Of a stretch of 16,367 nucleotides of DNA, positions 1-7,565 are shown in pieces; position 1 is the stretch's first letter; each line of letters opens with the position of its first letter. Source of the stretch: an uncultured bacterium (GTDB lineage: Bacteria > Patescibacteria > JAEDAM01 > Absconditabacterales > Absconditicoccaceae); the NCBI GenBank assembly GCA_903904545.1, contig CAIVDB010000112.1, positions 1-16,367 on the forward strand, read 5' to 3'. Below the pieces are notes generated by a model. It was not told the origin of the DNA and made no database searches. It saw only the letters and a list, made by a program, of their open reading frames with translations. The position numbers and the translations under genes were made by a program.

Positions 1-367
1 CGCCAAGTTTCGTCCCGCCAAAATATCTCGTCACTATGAGCAAGACATTCAGCAGTCATTTTTTTTCTAGCAAATTCAACAAAGGTTTCCCAGCTGTACT
101 CGCAGGCTCTCCATCATCGAAGGCCTTATTGTATTTTGCAGAGAAGACGGTATTCCCAAAAATATCCAAATTTCTCTGCACCTCATAGGCACAAGCATAG
201 CAATGATGCGAGGCATCAGGATATTTTTCTTTCACAAGCTGCAATGCCTTCTCTACATCGTCTTTGTTTTCTACATGAAAAATATCTCCAATAAATCTCG
301 ATCACTTGATCTTGGGAAGTTCATAGGACAGGGGAGTGGATATAGTGGAATAAAAGAGCTCAGTCAT
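1..367 (-). CDS. YigZ/IMPACT (UPF0029) family protein, 3'-truncated by window edge
   Basis: Reading minus-strand TGA as Gly joins two ORF pieces into one protein. It runs from ATG 365-367 (MTELFYSTISTPLSYELPK), through KIKGSRFIGDIF and HHCYACAYEVQ, to FDDGEPASTAGKP and VTRYFGGTKLG at the window edge. These are hallmark blocks of the YigZ/IMPACT N-terminal domain: the SRFI start, the H-x-C-Y-A motif, DDGEPxxTAGKP and the RYFGGxKLG strand. In-frame TGAs lie at 302-304 and 56-58. The second falls just before the LLNVLLIVTRYFGG strand, where relatives usually have Gly. The family is linked to translation or stress regulation, but its bacterial biochemistry is poorly defined. No Shine-Dalgarno is visible. 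The start was chosen because it gives the usual short N-terminus before SRFIG; the frame stays open upstream to about 556 without family resemblance. The C-terminal part lies beyond base 1. Confidence 0.9.
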
Positions 368-631
368 CTGCACATCAATATAAAGATAGAGAAGATATAT
401 GGATACAAAGCACCTAATCAAGCAGGAATTATGGCCCTTCCGATTCCCTTGCAATTGTTGTGCTAATATGTATAACTCAAATGTCAAGATGTGTGATACT
501 TTGTTGGTCTTGGCCCTGATGAAAATTTTTTCTGCGCTGTTATTTTGGATGAGCACAAGGTTAACTTGGTGTAATATGCAAATAAACGGGCCATTCGCTT
601 AGGTGAATGTTCTCCTTTCTTGGCATATTAA

Positions 632-814
632 ATCAACTCTTTGTGCTTTTTTATAAGCAAGAAGTGAGCGATCAAAGGAGAGGATGAATACAATGAGAGT
701 GTGTATCTGCGACGGACTGCAAGAGCACTCGCATTTAGGATTATCATCCAAAAATATGTGCCAGAGACGAGTCTCAAAGGGAATTTCATTTCCCCGGCAT
801 ATATTTTTCCATAA
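632..814 (+). pseudogene. possible decayed coding remnant (unidentified)
   Basis: With TGA = Gly this frame is open for about 60 codons, with no ATG, and ends at TAA 812-814. The tail is protein-like (EDEYNESVYLRRTARALAF, then IIIQKYVPETSLKGNF). The same frame upstream reads GLGPDENFFCAVILDEHKV but is broken by TAA near 569 and at 629-631. That pattern fits the remains of a larger gene, but no family is recognised. The opposite strand is also open here, so it could be chance or a structured RNA. Confidence 0.22.
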
Positions 815-834
815 ATAAATATTAAAACTTTCTA

Positions 835-862
835 TTGAAACAAGTCAATGAAAGTATAGAAT
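835..862 (+). promoter_or_regulatory. putative sigma-70-like promoter for the 894 gene
   Basis: TTGAAA (835-840) and TAGAAT (857-862) are separated by 16 bases. They lie about 30 bases upstream of ATG 894 in a very AT-rich stretch. Inference from sequence only. Confidence 0.5.
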
Positions 863-893
863 AAAATTAATTTTATGTAATTAACTGCTAAAA

Positions 894-1577
894 ATGGAGA
901 GAAAATTAGAATTTCACAAATTGCAAAATGGTGAAGTGATGATTTATAATACAACTGTCCTAACCAAGGCGGATATTATTGAAATAATCTCTATTTCTGG
1001 TGCTGAAAAGGAAATTTTTGAAGGTGTACAAGAAAGGAAATTGGAAAAATTAAAACCAACGTGATTTGAGTATGCTTCCAAGAGAACTAAACAGGAGCGA
1101 CAAGAATATAAAGATGCAAATAATCTTGAGATGTTGCAATGGCTCCATGATAATATTTCTTACAATGCTGATTGAACCATGAATATCTTCAAGTTGCACA
1201 AAACATTCTGCGAAGACCTTAGTTGAACAGGTAAGGAATATAATCGGAAAGACGCAAAACAATTAGCAGAATCTAAATGATATACACTGCCCACTGATTA
1301 TAACGAATACGACTCTGACAAAGAGAAGCAACAGAGTGATCGGTATAGAGTGATAAATCTATTCACTAATGGAGATAGAAATCCTATGATCGGTATAGGT
1401 CTCTTTAGAGATATGACGTGATGTAAATATCGATACTGGACAGCCACTCCTTATAAAGATGAAAAATGAAAGGAAGTCTCCGACATTATTCTTATAAGAA
1501 CTCTAAACCATAAAAACAGGAATTGTGACTACTCACGCTCCCATAAGCACGTTTGTGGTTTCAAGGATATGGAATAA
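894..1577 (+). CDS. hypothetical protein, 227 aa, six or more recoded Gly codons
   Basis: Open from ATG 894 to TAA 1575-1577 only if TGA is sense; read that way there are no interruptions. TGAs occur in contexts such as KPT-G-FEY, NAD-G-TMN, LS-G-TGKEY, ESK-G-YTLP, DMT-G-CKY and DEK-G-KEV, all plausible Gly positions. The N-terminal half is charged and helical (QERQEYKDANNLEMLQWL). The C-terminal half (about residues 130-227) looks globular and aromatic, with GLFRDMTGCKYRYWTATPY, IILIRTLNHKNRNCDYS and HKHVCGF, and has several Cys and His residues. The family is not recognised. The YWTATPY and IRTLNH blocks resemble C-terminal modules of large paralogous families in CPR and Fibrobacter-like genomes, but this is only an impression. 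No signal peptide or membrane segment is seen. It stands alone, with a promoter candidate upstream. Confidence 0.8.
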
Positions 1578-1667
1578 AAGTTTCTCTACAAAAAAAATCC
1601 CGCCACCCAATGGAAGTTATCCCGGTTGCATACAAACTCATCTATATTTTGCTGAATGAAATAACTA

Positions 1668-1695
1668 TTGACAAAGTATGGTATAAGGATATAAA
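1668..1695 (+). promoter_or_regulatory. promoter for the YadA-like surface protein
   Basis: TTGACA (1668-1673, consensus) and TATAAA (1690-1695) have a 16-base spacer. The expected transcript start near 1702 gives a leader of about 34 bases before ATG 1736. The leader is U-rich and has no Shine-Dalgarno. Confidence 0.65.
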
Positions 1696-1735
1696 TAACT
1701 AAATATAATACATTTTTATTTTTTTCTTTGTTATA

Positions 1736-2578
1736 ATGAAAAAATGAATGATGCTTCTTGTTTTATTGTGATCTGTTGTATGGTCTAGTGCAATATGTTC
1801 GGCTGCGACAACGAGCAAAATTACTACGGTAAAGCCTGGGCAAGCTACAATCACGTCAACACAACAATCCACAGCTAATCCAACAATTGCAAATTGGACT
1901 TTATGAACTTCTGATCGAGGTAATGTTTTCACTACTAAGTACCTTGTAGGTATTGGAGTATCTGTACCTAAAGCGAGATTTCAGGTGGCTGGAAGTGTTC
2001 TTTTTGGTGCTAATAATCAATTTCAACAGGCGCTAGCTATGACGAGTAATGCAAGTGATTCAAATCCAACAGCTACAAATAGTATTTATTCATCTATTCT
2101 CGGATGAGAATCTAATACTATAACGATTGATAGTAATGATTCATCTATTGGTTGATGAAAGAATAATATTATTGCTGGAGATTATTGATTTATCGGTGGA
2201 GGGGTTTCAAACTCTATCAATGGAAATAATTCAGTCATCCCATGAGGATCTCATAATTATGCTACTAATAATTCGTTTGCAGCTTGAAAATATGCAAATG
2301 CTGGAGACGAAAATTCTTTTGTATGGAATGATGGTAGTTTAGAAAACTTTGGTACTACATCACCAAATCAATTTCTAATTAATTCTTTACATGGTGTTGG
2401 TATCAATACAAACACTACTTCTGATGCAACATTGACAGTAAATGGTACTATCAAAGGCGCATACAAGGCAGCAAATGGTTCTATAGGAATTACAAAGAAA
2501 GTTAATCTAAAGAATGGAGCAGGTAATGCATGTACTATGACTATCACTAATGGTATTATAACAGCAACTACTTGCTAA
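1736..2578 (+). CDS. secreted surface protein with YadA-head-like/tail-fibre-like repeats
   Basis: 280 aa from ATG 1736 to TAA 2576-2578, containing nine in-frame TGA codons. The N-terminus (MKKGMMLLVLLGSVVWSSA, then ICSA) is a signal peptide with a likely cut after CSA; two of its glycines are TGA. Residues about 75-95 (VGIGVSVPKARFQVAG) and 225-245 (GVGINTNTTSDATLTVNGT) match the VGIGT..P...L.VnG pattern of phage tail-fibre and adhesin stalks. Between them, SSILGGESNTI, SSIGGGKNNIIAG, FIGGGVSNSI, SVIPGGSHNYA and NSFAAGKYANA form left-handed beta-roll repeats like the head of trimeric autotransporters. No C-terminal membrane anchor is present. The protein ends in CTMTITNGIITATTC, a beta-strand tail with two Cys that could form a disulfide. 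It is probably a secreted or surface-attached trimeric adhesin. Monocistronic: own promoter and terminator. Confidence 0.85.
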
Positions 2579-2605
2579 CATTCTACCATAATTATATGTA
2601 AACAT

Positions 2606-2635
2606 AAAAAAATCCCGCATTCACGGGATTTTTTT
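2606..2635. terminator. bidirectional intrinsic terminator
   Basis: AAAAAAATCCCG (2606-2617) pairs with CGGGATTTTTTT (2624-2635) around a 6-base loop. The A and T tracts work in both directions. It separates the + strand adhesin gene from the convergent minus-strand CCA gene ending at 2638. Confidence 0.9.
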
Positions 2636-2637
2636 AA

Positions 2638-4476
2638 TTATTTCTCTTTGGGAATTTGCATCTTGAGATATCATCGAATCATAGTCGGGGTATTTCTCGT
2701 CTTCAAATCGTCCATCACTCGATTGAGCGCCTTTTCAAGCAAATCGCCAACCAAGGGTCATGCCTTGAGTTTAAAATGTTTCATGACATCAGCACCATTG
2801 ACCGCGAGATCTTTCGCGGTAAATTGTCCTTCTTCTTTCTGTAAATGTTCAACCATTTTTCTCAAGGTAATCAGGTCTTCCAGATCGCTGCTATTTTGTA
2901 AGGGATTGAATTGTCCCATCCTATCAGCCATCGTGATATCGATAATATTTCTTACTTTTTCTATGCCAGCTTCGCTGAGAAATTTTCTCAATTTCTTTTC
3001 TCGTTTGTCGCGAGTAGCGAATAAAATTTCTTCCAATTTATGATGATGGGCAACATATCGAGCGATTTCATCGACCTCCTTTTTCCCAAATCCAAGGGCA
3101 GAAAAATCCGAATGCACATAGACGACGCTACTTCTTCTATGGTTACTTGGTCCTGCTAGGATATCTCTAATTTCTTCTTTACTGAGCCCATCTTCATAGG
3201 CATCAAATTGATCTACTTTCCCTACATCATGATAGAGCATCGCAAATCTCATCAGATAATTGGTACTCAGTCTCTGAAGTTCCAAAAGACAGAGCATCGT
3301 ATGCGCATAGACGTCAAAAGGATGGTATCTGACAGGTTGTTCTACATTTTTCGTCTTCGCAAGGGCAGGGAATAATATGGGCAGAAGTTTTGCTTCGTCC
3401 AGAAGGCTAATGAAACCAAAAGGATTTCCCTCGGTAAATGATTTTACAAGTTCATCCTTGATTCTTTCCTTGGCCACCTTACCTACAAGTGCGCTATTTT
3501 TCTTGATACTATTCCATGTCTCTTTAATGAAATCAAAAAGAATTATCGCTTCGTTCGATTTTGTACTACTTTTGTACGATTTTGTACGATTTTGTACGAC
3601 CTTCAACTTCTCATTCATTACACTTACAAATCTAATCCCCCTTATCATCCTCAAAGCATCTTCAGTAAACCTCTTGTCCGCATCACCGACAGCTCTCAGT
3701 TTTCTTTTTGCAAGATCTTGAATCCCTTGATGAGGATCTAGTATAAATTTTAATGCTGAATGATTAATGCTTAGTGAAGGAGTTTTTTTATCTTTAAGCT
3801 TTGTGCTTTGATCTTTATGCTTTATGCTAACAATAGTATGCTCGGTTAATTGATTCACGAGATACGAAAGTTCATTTTTTTGAAATTTTCCTTCAGCAAA
3901 AAGTCTTCCTATAAGATCAGTACTCTGAAGGATGAAAGTATTGGTATCAGTAAGATAGAGGAATCCATGTTTATTCAATTTATAGAGCAATTCTTCATCG
4001 TTATTTACTTTGCTTGCAGATTTGTCTACGGCAATAGCAGTATGTTTGATAGAGGTATAATAGATACAATTGACCGTAAAATCTCTCCTCTGCGAATCCA
4101 AAAGCAGATCATTACTTCGCGTAATTTCTCCAGGATGACGGAAGTCTTCGTAGTCTCATTCAGTTCTTAGTGGGGTCAGTTCATATTTTACTTCATTCTT
4201 GTCCTTCATTCTTCATCTTCATTCTTTCTTTATGAGGGTGATAGTTCCAAATTTCTCTGTCATAAAGTGGGAGAGACCTGTTTTATCTATGGCTTTATAA
4301 ATTTTGACGGGTGTCCCTGCTAGGGTAAAATCGACATCGGTAGGGGAGTTGTTTGTTCACAGGAGTAAATCCCTGATACAGCCACCAACCAAAAAAAGAT
4401 TCCCGTCTGTTTTTATTTTTTTATCTAAGAAGGAAATATGCTTGTCTAAGATATCGAGATGGTCAAAAAAGAGCAT
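2638..4476 (-). CDS. cca: CCA-adding tRNA nucleotidyltransferase with HD domain
   Basis: 612 aa reading through six TGA codons (4357, 4219, 4213, 4156, 2758 and 2671). The class II nucleotidyltransferase signature is complete: GGCIRDLLLG (residues 31-40, last Gly = TGA), catalytic DVD at 47-49, RRDFTVNCIYY from 130, LDPHQGIQDLAKRKLRAVGD about 246-265 and RFTEDALRMIRGIRF about 269-283. An HD domain follows (HPFDVYAHT; LYHDVGK with HD at 416-417). It adds or repairs CCA on tRNA 3' ends, which the tRNA-Lys in this window needs because it does not encode CCA. The protein is longer than usual, with low-complexity insertions about 150-245 and 285-325 that derive from short DNA repeats. The start at ATG 4474-4476 gives a normal-length N-terminus; the frame stays open to ATG 4627-4629 and beyond, so a longer start is possible. 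TATACT at 4504-4509 (minus) may be a -10. Confidence 0.95.
3560..3600. repeat. 10-bp tandem repeat inside cca
   Basis: The unit TTTGTACGAT occurs about four times in succession; the first copy is diverged and the last ends in C. Ten is not a multiple of three, so each unit is read in a different frame, encoding VVQNRTKSYKSSTKSNE on the minus strand. Confidence 0.9.
3791..3828. repeat. degenerate short-word repeat inside cca
   Basis: TCTTTAAGCTTTGTGCTTTGATCTTTATGCTTTATGC is built from variants of (G/A)CTTTATG and CTTTG. On the coding strand it gives a Lys/Ser-rich insert (HKDQSTKLKDKK). It resembles the word-like repeats of the intergenic regions, here sitting in coding DNA. Confidence 0.7.
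4191..4231. repeat. degenerate ATTCTTC word repeat inside cca
   Basis: Repeated CTTCATTCTT / CCTTCATTCTTCATCTTCATTC words. The coding strand gives KKEGRGRMKDKNE, with two TGA-encoded Gly residues, inserted between the ITLI strand and YELTPLRTEG of the CCA enzyme. Confidence 0.65.
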
Positions 4477-5234
4477 AAGGAAGAGTAAAAAATCGTTAAA
4501 AATAGTATAAAATAGAGGAAACAGGTGTTTTCGTTGGAAAATATAGAGAAATAAGGTGGTTTTGCAAGAAAAGAAAACAAAGCAGGTTTCAAGGAAAAAA
4601 GAATTGCTAATGAGACGGAATTTTTTCAAAAAAAATCACTCCCCAGAGAATGCTGAGGAGTGAGTCTTCATAGAATAATCTGTTGTTTCTGGATCGTTTC
4701 CAGAATCTGCTTTCCCTGTTTGATGATCTGCAGGGAACGTTGGCTTAATACTTCTCGAAAGAAGTAAATCCAATTTTGAACTGATGACCAGGCAAATATT
4801 TTTTTGATTTCGTCCTGATTTTGATCGTCTTGTAGGTTTTGTTTCATAACCTGTGGACATATCCTCAGCCATTCCAAGATGGATTGAAATTCCCACAAAG
4901 AAGTATTTTCCGGGTTGGTATAATAATCAAACCGCATGACCTCCCTTCCTTGAAGGGAAATCACTCCCCAAACTTTTCCACAAAGGATCAAACGACAATT
5001 CTTTTCATCAGGTTGAATCCCAGAAATTTGTATAGCAAAGGGCTCTAAATGAAGGATAGCTAGAAAGGCATCTTTGTACACCTTTGCTATAGGGGCACTA
5101 ATTTCTATTCCATTGAGATCAATCATTGGCCATCCAATCCATTTTGCTGTTGAATCATCTTCTCTTTTTTTTCCCAAAAGTTCATGGGACGCCACAAAGG
5201 ATAGCGGAAATACTGTTGTTGCTAATGTTTTCAT
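4446..5234 (-). CDS. hypothetical protein; 188 aa to a TGA, 262 aa if TGA is read as Gly
   Basis: ATG 5232-5234 opens a frame with no interruption for 188 codons, then TGA at 4668-4670. Under TGA = Gly it continues through an intrinsic terminator to TAG 4446-4448, overlapping the start of cca by 31 bases. The first 188 residues look like a real cytoplasmic protein (AKWIGWPMIDLNGIEISAP, ILHLEPFAIQISGIQPDE, VMRFDYYTNPENTSLWEF) with no signal peptide. No family is recognised. The read-through tail is hydrophobic and low in information. All Gly residues in the first 188 codons use GGN. Possibilities are a nonstop transcript ending at the terminator, a small sequence error near 4670, or a residual TGA stop. 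It has its own promoter upstream and is divergent from csoR. Confidence 0.7.
4628..4662 (-). terminator. intrinsic terminator on the minus strand
   Basis: On the minus strand CACTCCTCAG (4653-4662) pairs with CTGGGGAGTG (4637-4646): ten pairs including one G-U, with a six-base loop. It is followed by A and eight Ts (4628-4635). It begins only five bases after the TGA at 4668-4670, which creates the problem described for the neighbouring gene. Confidence 0.85.
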
Positions 5235-5278
5235 TTTTTATTCGTGTTTGTTATTGTTTTTAATTTTTTTATAGAGAT

Positions 5279-5306
5279 ATAATATATATTTGTAAGATAA
5301 AGTCAA
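5279..5306 (-). promoter_or_regulatory. promoter for the minus-strand gene ending at 5234
   Basis: On the minus strand, TTGACT (5301-5306) and TATTAT (5279-5284) are separated by 16 bases, about 45 bases upstream of ATG 5234. Confidence 0.6.
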
Positions 5307-5374
5307 TGTATATTTTGAATGTACTAGATGATAGGAGTAATAATCTCTTGCATTTCTATTTTTTTTCTCTAGCA

Positions 5375-5395
5375 TATACCTATACCATAGGTATA
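5375..5395 (+). promoter_or_regulatory. palindromic operator, probable CsoR site
   Basis: TATACCTAT (5375-5383), spacer ACC, ATAGGTATA (5387-5395): a perfect 9-3-9 inverted repeat 26 bases upstream of the csoR start. Known CsoR operators are inverted repeats with TACC/GGTA-like half-sites, so autoregulation of the copper cluster is the natural reading. TATACC and TATAGA hexamers inside the repeat suggest that it overlaps the promoter -10, but I cannot fix which hexamer is used. Confidence 0.7.
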
Positions 5396-5421
5396 GATAT
5401 TTAATTGAGATAAAATTACTC

Positions 5422-5697
5422 ATGAAGAAAAATCAGAACAAGATCCTCATTTCGCTCAAGAAAGCAAAAAGTTCTTTGGAGAAAGTAATTGATATGATCG
5501 AAAAAGATCAATATTGTATCAAGGTGATTCAACAAAATCTTGCCGTTATCGGTCTGCTAAAATCAGCGAATACCCAGCTTTTGGAAGATCATCTTTCCTG
5601 TTGTTTCGTAGATGCAGTGAAATCAAATAACAAAAAGAAACAAGCAGAGATGGTAGATGAAATTCTTACTATCGTCAAGACAGCTCAGAATAAATAA
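5422..5697 (+). CDS. csoR: CsoR-type copper-sensing repressor
   Basis: 91 aa, the normal size for the CsoR/RcnR/FrmR (DUF156) family, all helical. The Cu(I) triad is visible as Cys32, His57 and Cys61, with exactly the 25- and 4-residue spacing of CsoR C36-H61-C65. Supporting blocks are QYCIKVIQQNLAVIGLLKS and LLEDHLSCCFVDA. No TGA codons occur. Known role: the apo-tetramer binds a GC- or TACC-type inverted repeat and is released by Cu(I). It is first in a run of four same-strand genes that all look copper-related, behind a perfect inverted repeat (5375-5395). A second Cys (Cys60) adjoins the ligand Cys61. No strong Shine-Dalgarno precedes ATG 5422. Confidence 0.92.
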   Translation: MKKNQNKILISLKKAKSSLEKVIDMIEKDQYCIKVIQQNLAVIGLLKSANTQLLEDHLSCCFVDAVKSNNKKKQAEMVDEILTIVKTAQNK

Positions 5698-5716
5698 CTT
5701 TTATTTGGAAAATAAG

Positions 5717-6103
5717 ATGAAGAAAGTCCTCGCACTTATCAGTCTTCTTGTCTACGCCTTTTCGGTGAGTTCTCTCGTACATGCAAGTACGATGAATATT
5801 TTTCCTGGTCAAGAGATGTCGTCTATGCATTCTTGTCATGAAGCACATACGTCCACTCCAGATCCAATTCAGAAAATATCCTGCTGTGAATTTATTTCTT
5901 CTAATCAATATAGTCAACATACTATACAGCTCATCCATACAGTTTCTTCATTAGCTACCACAAATACTATCCCTCCCATCAAGATGGAGGTCAAAGATAC
6001 AAATCATTATACACCACATATCGCATCATCACCTGGAGGACCGCCTCTGCAATGATATCAAAATTTCTCTGATCTCGTGGGTATTATCGTGGACTTAGCA
6101 TAA
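5717..6103 (+). CDS. small secreted Cys/His/Met-rich protein, probable extracytoplasmic copper binder
   Basis: 128 aa from ATG 5717 to TAA 6101-6103, with one TGA (6053-6055) read as Gly in PPLQ-G-YQNFSD. The signal peptide is MKKVLALISLLVYAFSVSS plus LVHA, with a likely cut after HA-23. The mature start is rich in soft-metal ligands: NIFPGQEMSSMHSCHEAH, then ISCCEF at 54-59, plus several later His and Met. The end (SSPGGPPLQ, YQNFSDLVGIIVDLA) resembles the Pro-rich plus hydrophobic-strand tails of small proteins in copper operons (DUF2946-like), though I cannot assign the family firmly. It lies 19 bases after csoR and is probably cotranscribed. A role in binding or passing copper outside the membrane is inferred from composition and context. 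Confidence 0.8.
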
Positions 6104-6153
6104 AATAAATTCCTAGATTCTGGCAATAATTTTTCTGATAGAAAATATATATT

Positions 6154-6182
6154 TTGTCGCCTATAGAAATTTATCTTATAAC
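6154..6182 (+). promoter_or_regulatory. possible internal promoter in the copper cluster
   Basis: TTGTCG (6154-6159) and TATAAC (6177-6182) have a 17-base spacer. Transcription would begin at or just before ATG 6191, giving a nearly leaderless message. A perfect AT palindrome, AAAATATATATTTT (6142-6155), overlaps the -35. It may give extra transcription of the exporter genes. Confidence 0.45.
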
Positions 6183-6190
6183 AAATATTC

Positions 6191-7540
6191 ATGACAACAA
6201 AAACACTTCACGTCCAAGGGATGCATTGTAATGCTTGTAAACTATTAGTAGAACAATCGCTCGCATCGCTAGAAGGGATCGATTCTGTCCAAGCCAATGT
6301 CTCCAAGTGAACCGTCACTCTAGGATATGAGACCACTCCTAATTTTGACGAAATCAATCACATCATCAAAGACTGTGGCTATGAAATTAGCGAAGAAAAA
6401 GTTGCTCGTCCCTGGCTCAGTAAAAATATCAATGATTACAAAGTAATGACTGTGAGTTTGCTCGGATTTGTTTTCTTATACTTTATCCTCAATGCTACAG
6501 GAATCCTTTCCTTCAATCTCAGCGGAACTTCTCCCTCATTAGGATTGGTTGCACTTATCGGATTGACTGCAGGATTTTCTACCTGTATGGCAATCGTAGG
6601 AGGACTCGTCATGGCGATCTCTGCAAAGCAGAATGAAAAACATCAAGATCTTTCTTTCGCACAGAAAATCATTCCTCATCTCTGGTTTAACATAGGAAGA
6701 GTAGCCGGATTTGGATTGCTGGGCGGAGTGCTCGGAGCGTTTGGTTCCGTGATCAGTGTATCACCCTTCGTCATGTCCGTAATGACCCTCATTATTGGAA
6801 TTGTTATGCTACTTCTAGGAGTAAATCTGACCAAGATATCACCTAAATTAAGCGCAATATCATTGACGCTTCCTACAGGAAGATTATTCGCGAAAAAAGA
6901 AACACATATGATAGATATAAAACCCAGAACTGAATGAGGAAAACGTGTAAAATTACTCATAAGTGGAGGATTGACCTTTTTCTTGCCCTGTGGATTTACC
7001 TTCGCGATGCAAATGTATGCGATCGGGACAGGAAGCTTCTGGATGGGAATGTCCGTCATGGCACTTTTCGCTCTTGGTACCTTACCTGGACTTTTGAGTA
7101 TAGGAAGTTTGACGAGTATCTTCAAAGGAAAACAAGCAAAGATTGCTTATCAAGCAATTGGAGTCTTAGTCGTACTCTTTGGACTCTTCAATATTTCCAA
7201 TGCCTATGGCGTTTTGAAAAATAGTGCTCCTTCAGTACCAGAAGTCATCATCCAAGATCAAGAGGTCACTACGATCGATATGGTCTATGGAGAGGACGGA
7301 TTGCAACCAAGAGTACTCAATCTAGCACTTGGCAAAAGATATAAAATCATTGTAGATGTCCAAATCGATATCTACAGTTGTCTCAATACGATGTATATCC
7401 CAGGTCTTGATGAAAATTATAAGACGCTTACAAAAGGAGAAAAAGTGGAATTTGCCTTCGACGCCGTCAAAGCAGGGAAATACCCCTTTGTATGTGCAAG
7501 TATGGGGATGTCTCATGGCGCAAAAATTAATATTAAATAA
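6191..7540 (+). CDS. HMA domain - TauE/SafE-like membrane domain (COG2836 type) - cupredoxin fusion
   Basis: 449 aa, joined across TGA at 6308-6310 (VSK-G-TVTL) and 6935-6937 (RTE-G-GKRVK). Residues 1-70 form an HMA domain with the Cu(I) motif GMHCNAC (Cys13, Cys16). Residues about 86-335 hold hydrophobic helices (MTVSLLGFVFLYFILNATG; GLTAGFSTCMAIVGGLVMA; LLISGGLTFFLPCGFTFAM), typical of the COG2836 sulfite-exporter-like family fused to HMA. Residues about 350-449 form a cupredoxin-like domain with candidate ligands Cys397, Cys435, Met438, Met440 and His442 (FVCASMGMSHG). The family's biochemical role is not well fixed; the metal-binding domains at both ends and the csoR-copA context point to copper transfer across or into the membrane. 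It is 25 bases upstream of copA and likely cotranscribed. Confidence 0.88.
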
Positions 7541-7565
7541 CTTTTATTCTTGATAATCCAAACAT

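Larger units (their letters stand above)
368..893. other. gene-poor stretch with no confident gene
   Basis: This 526-base stretch lies between two divergent genes. No intact gene, tRNA or rRNA is recognisable. Several frames on both strands are open for 50-80 codons, but they conflict with one another and contain TAA or TAG. The most protein-like segment is listed separately at 632-814. The last 60 bases are AT-rich and hold a promoter candidate for the gene at 894. Confidence 0.6.

Noticed and set aside
1736..2578. TGA as Trp (code 4) or selenocysteine
   Set aside because: TGG codons still serve Trp sites in the same genes, TGA often lies next to GGN in GG motifs, and the aligned family residues are Gly.
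4477..4629. Longer N-terminus for the CCA enzyme starting at 4627-4629
   Set aside because: The extra residues are hydrophobic and low in information, begin next to the terminator, and are not expected in the family; 4476 gives a normal start.
6676..7125. Long minus-strand frame opposite the HMA-TauE-cupredoxin gene
   Set aside because: Shadow of the coding strand; its translation shows no family features.
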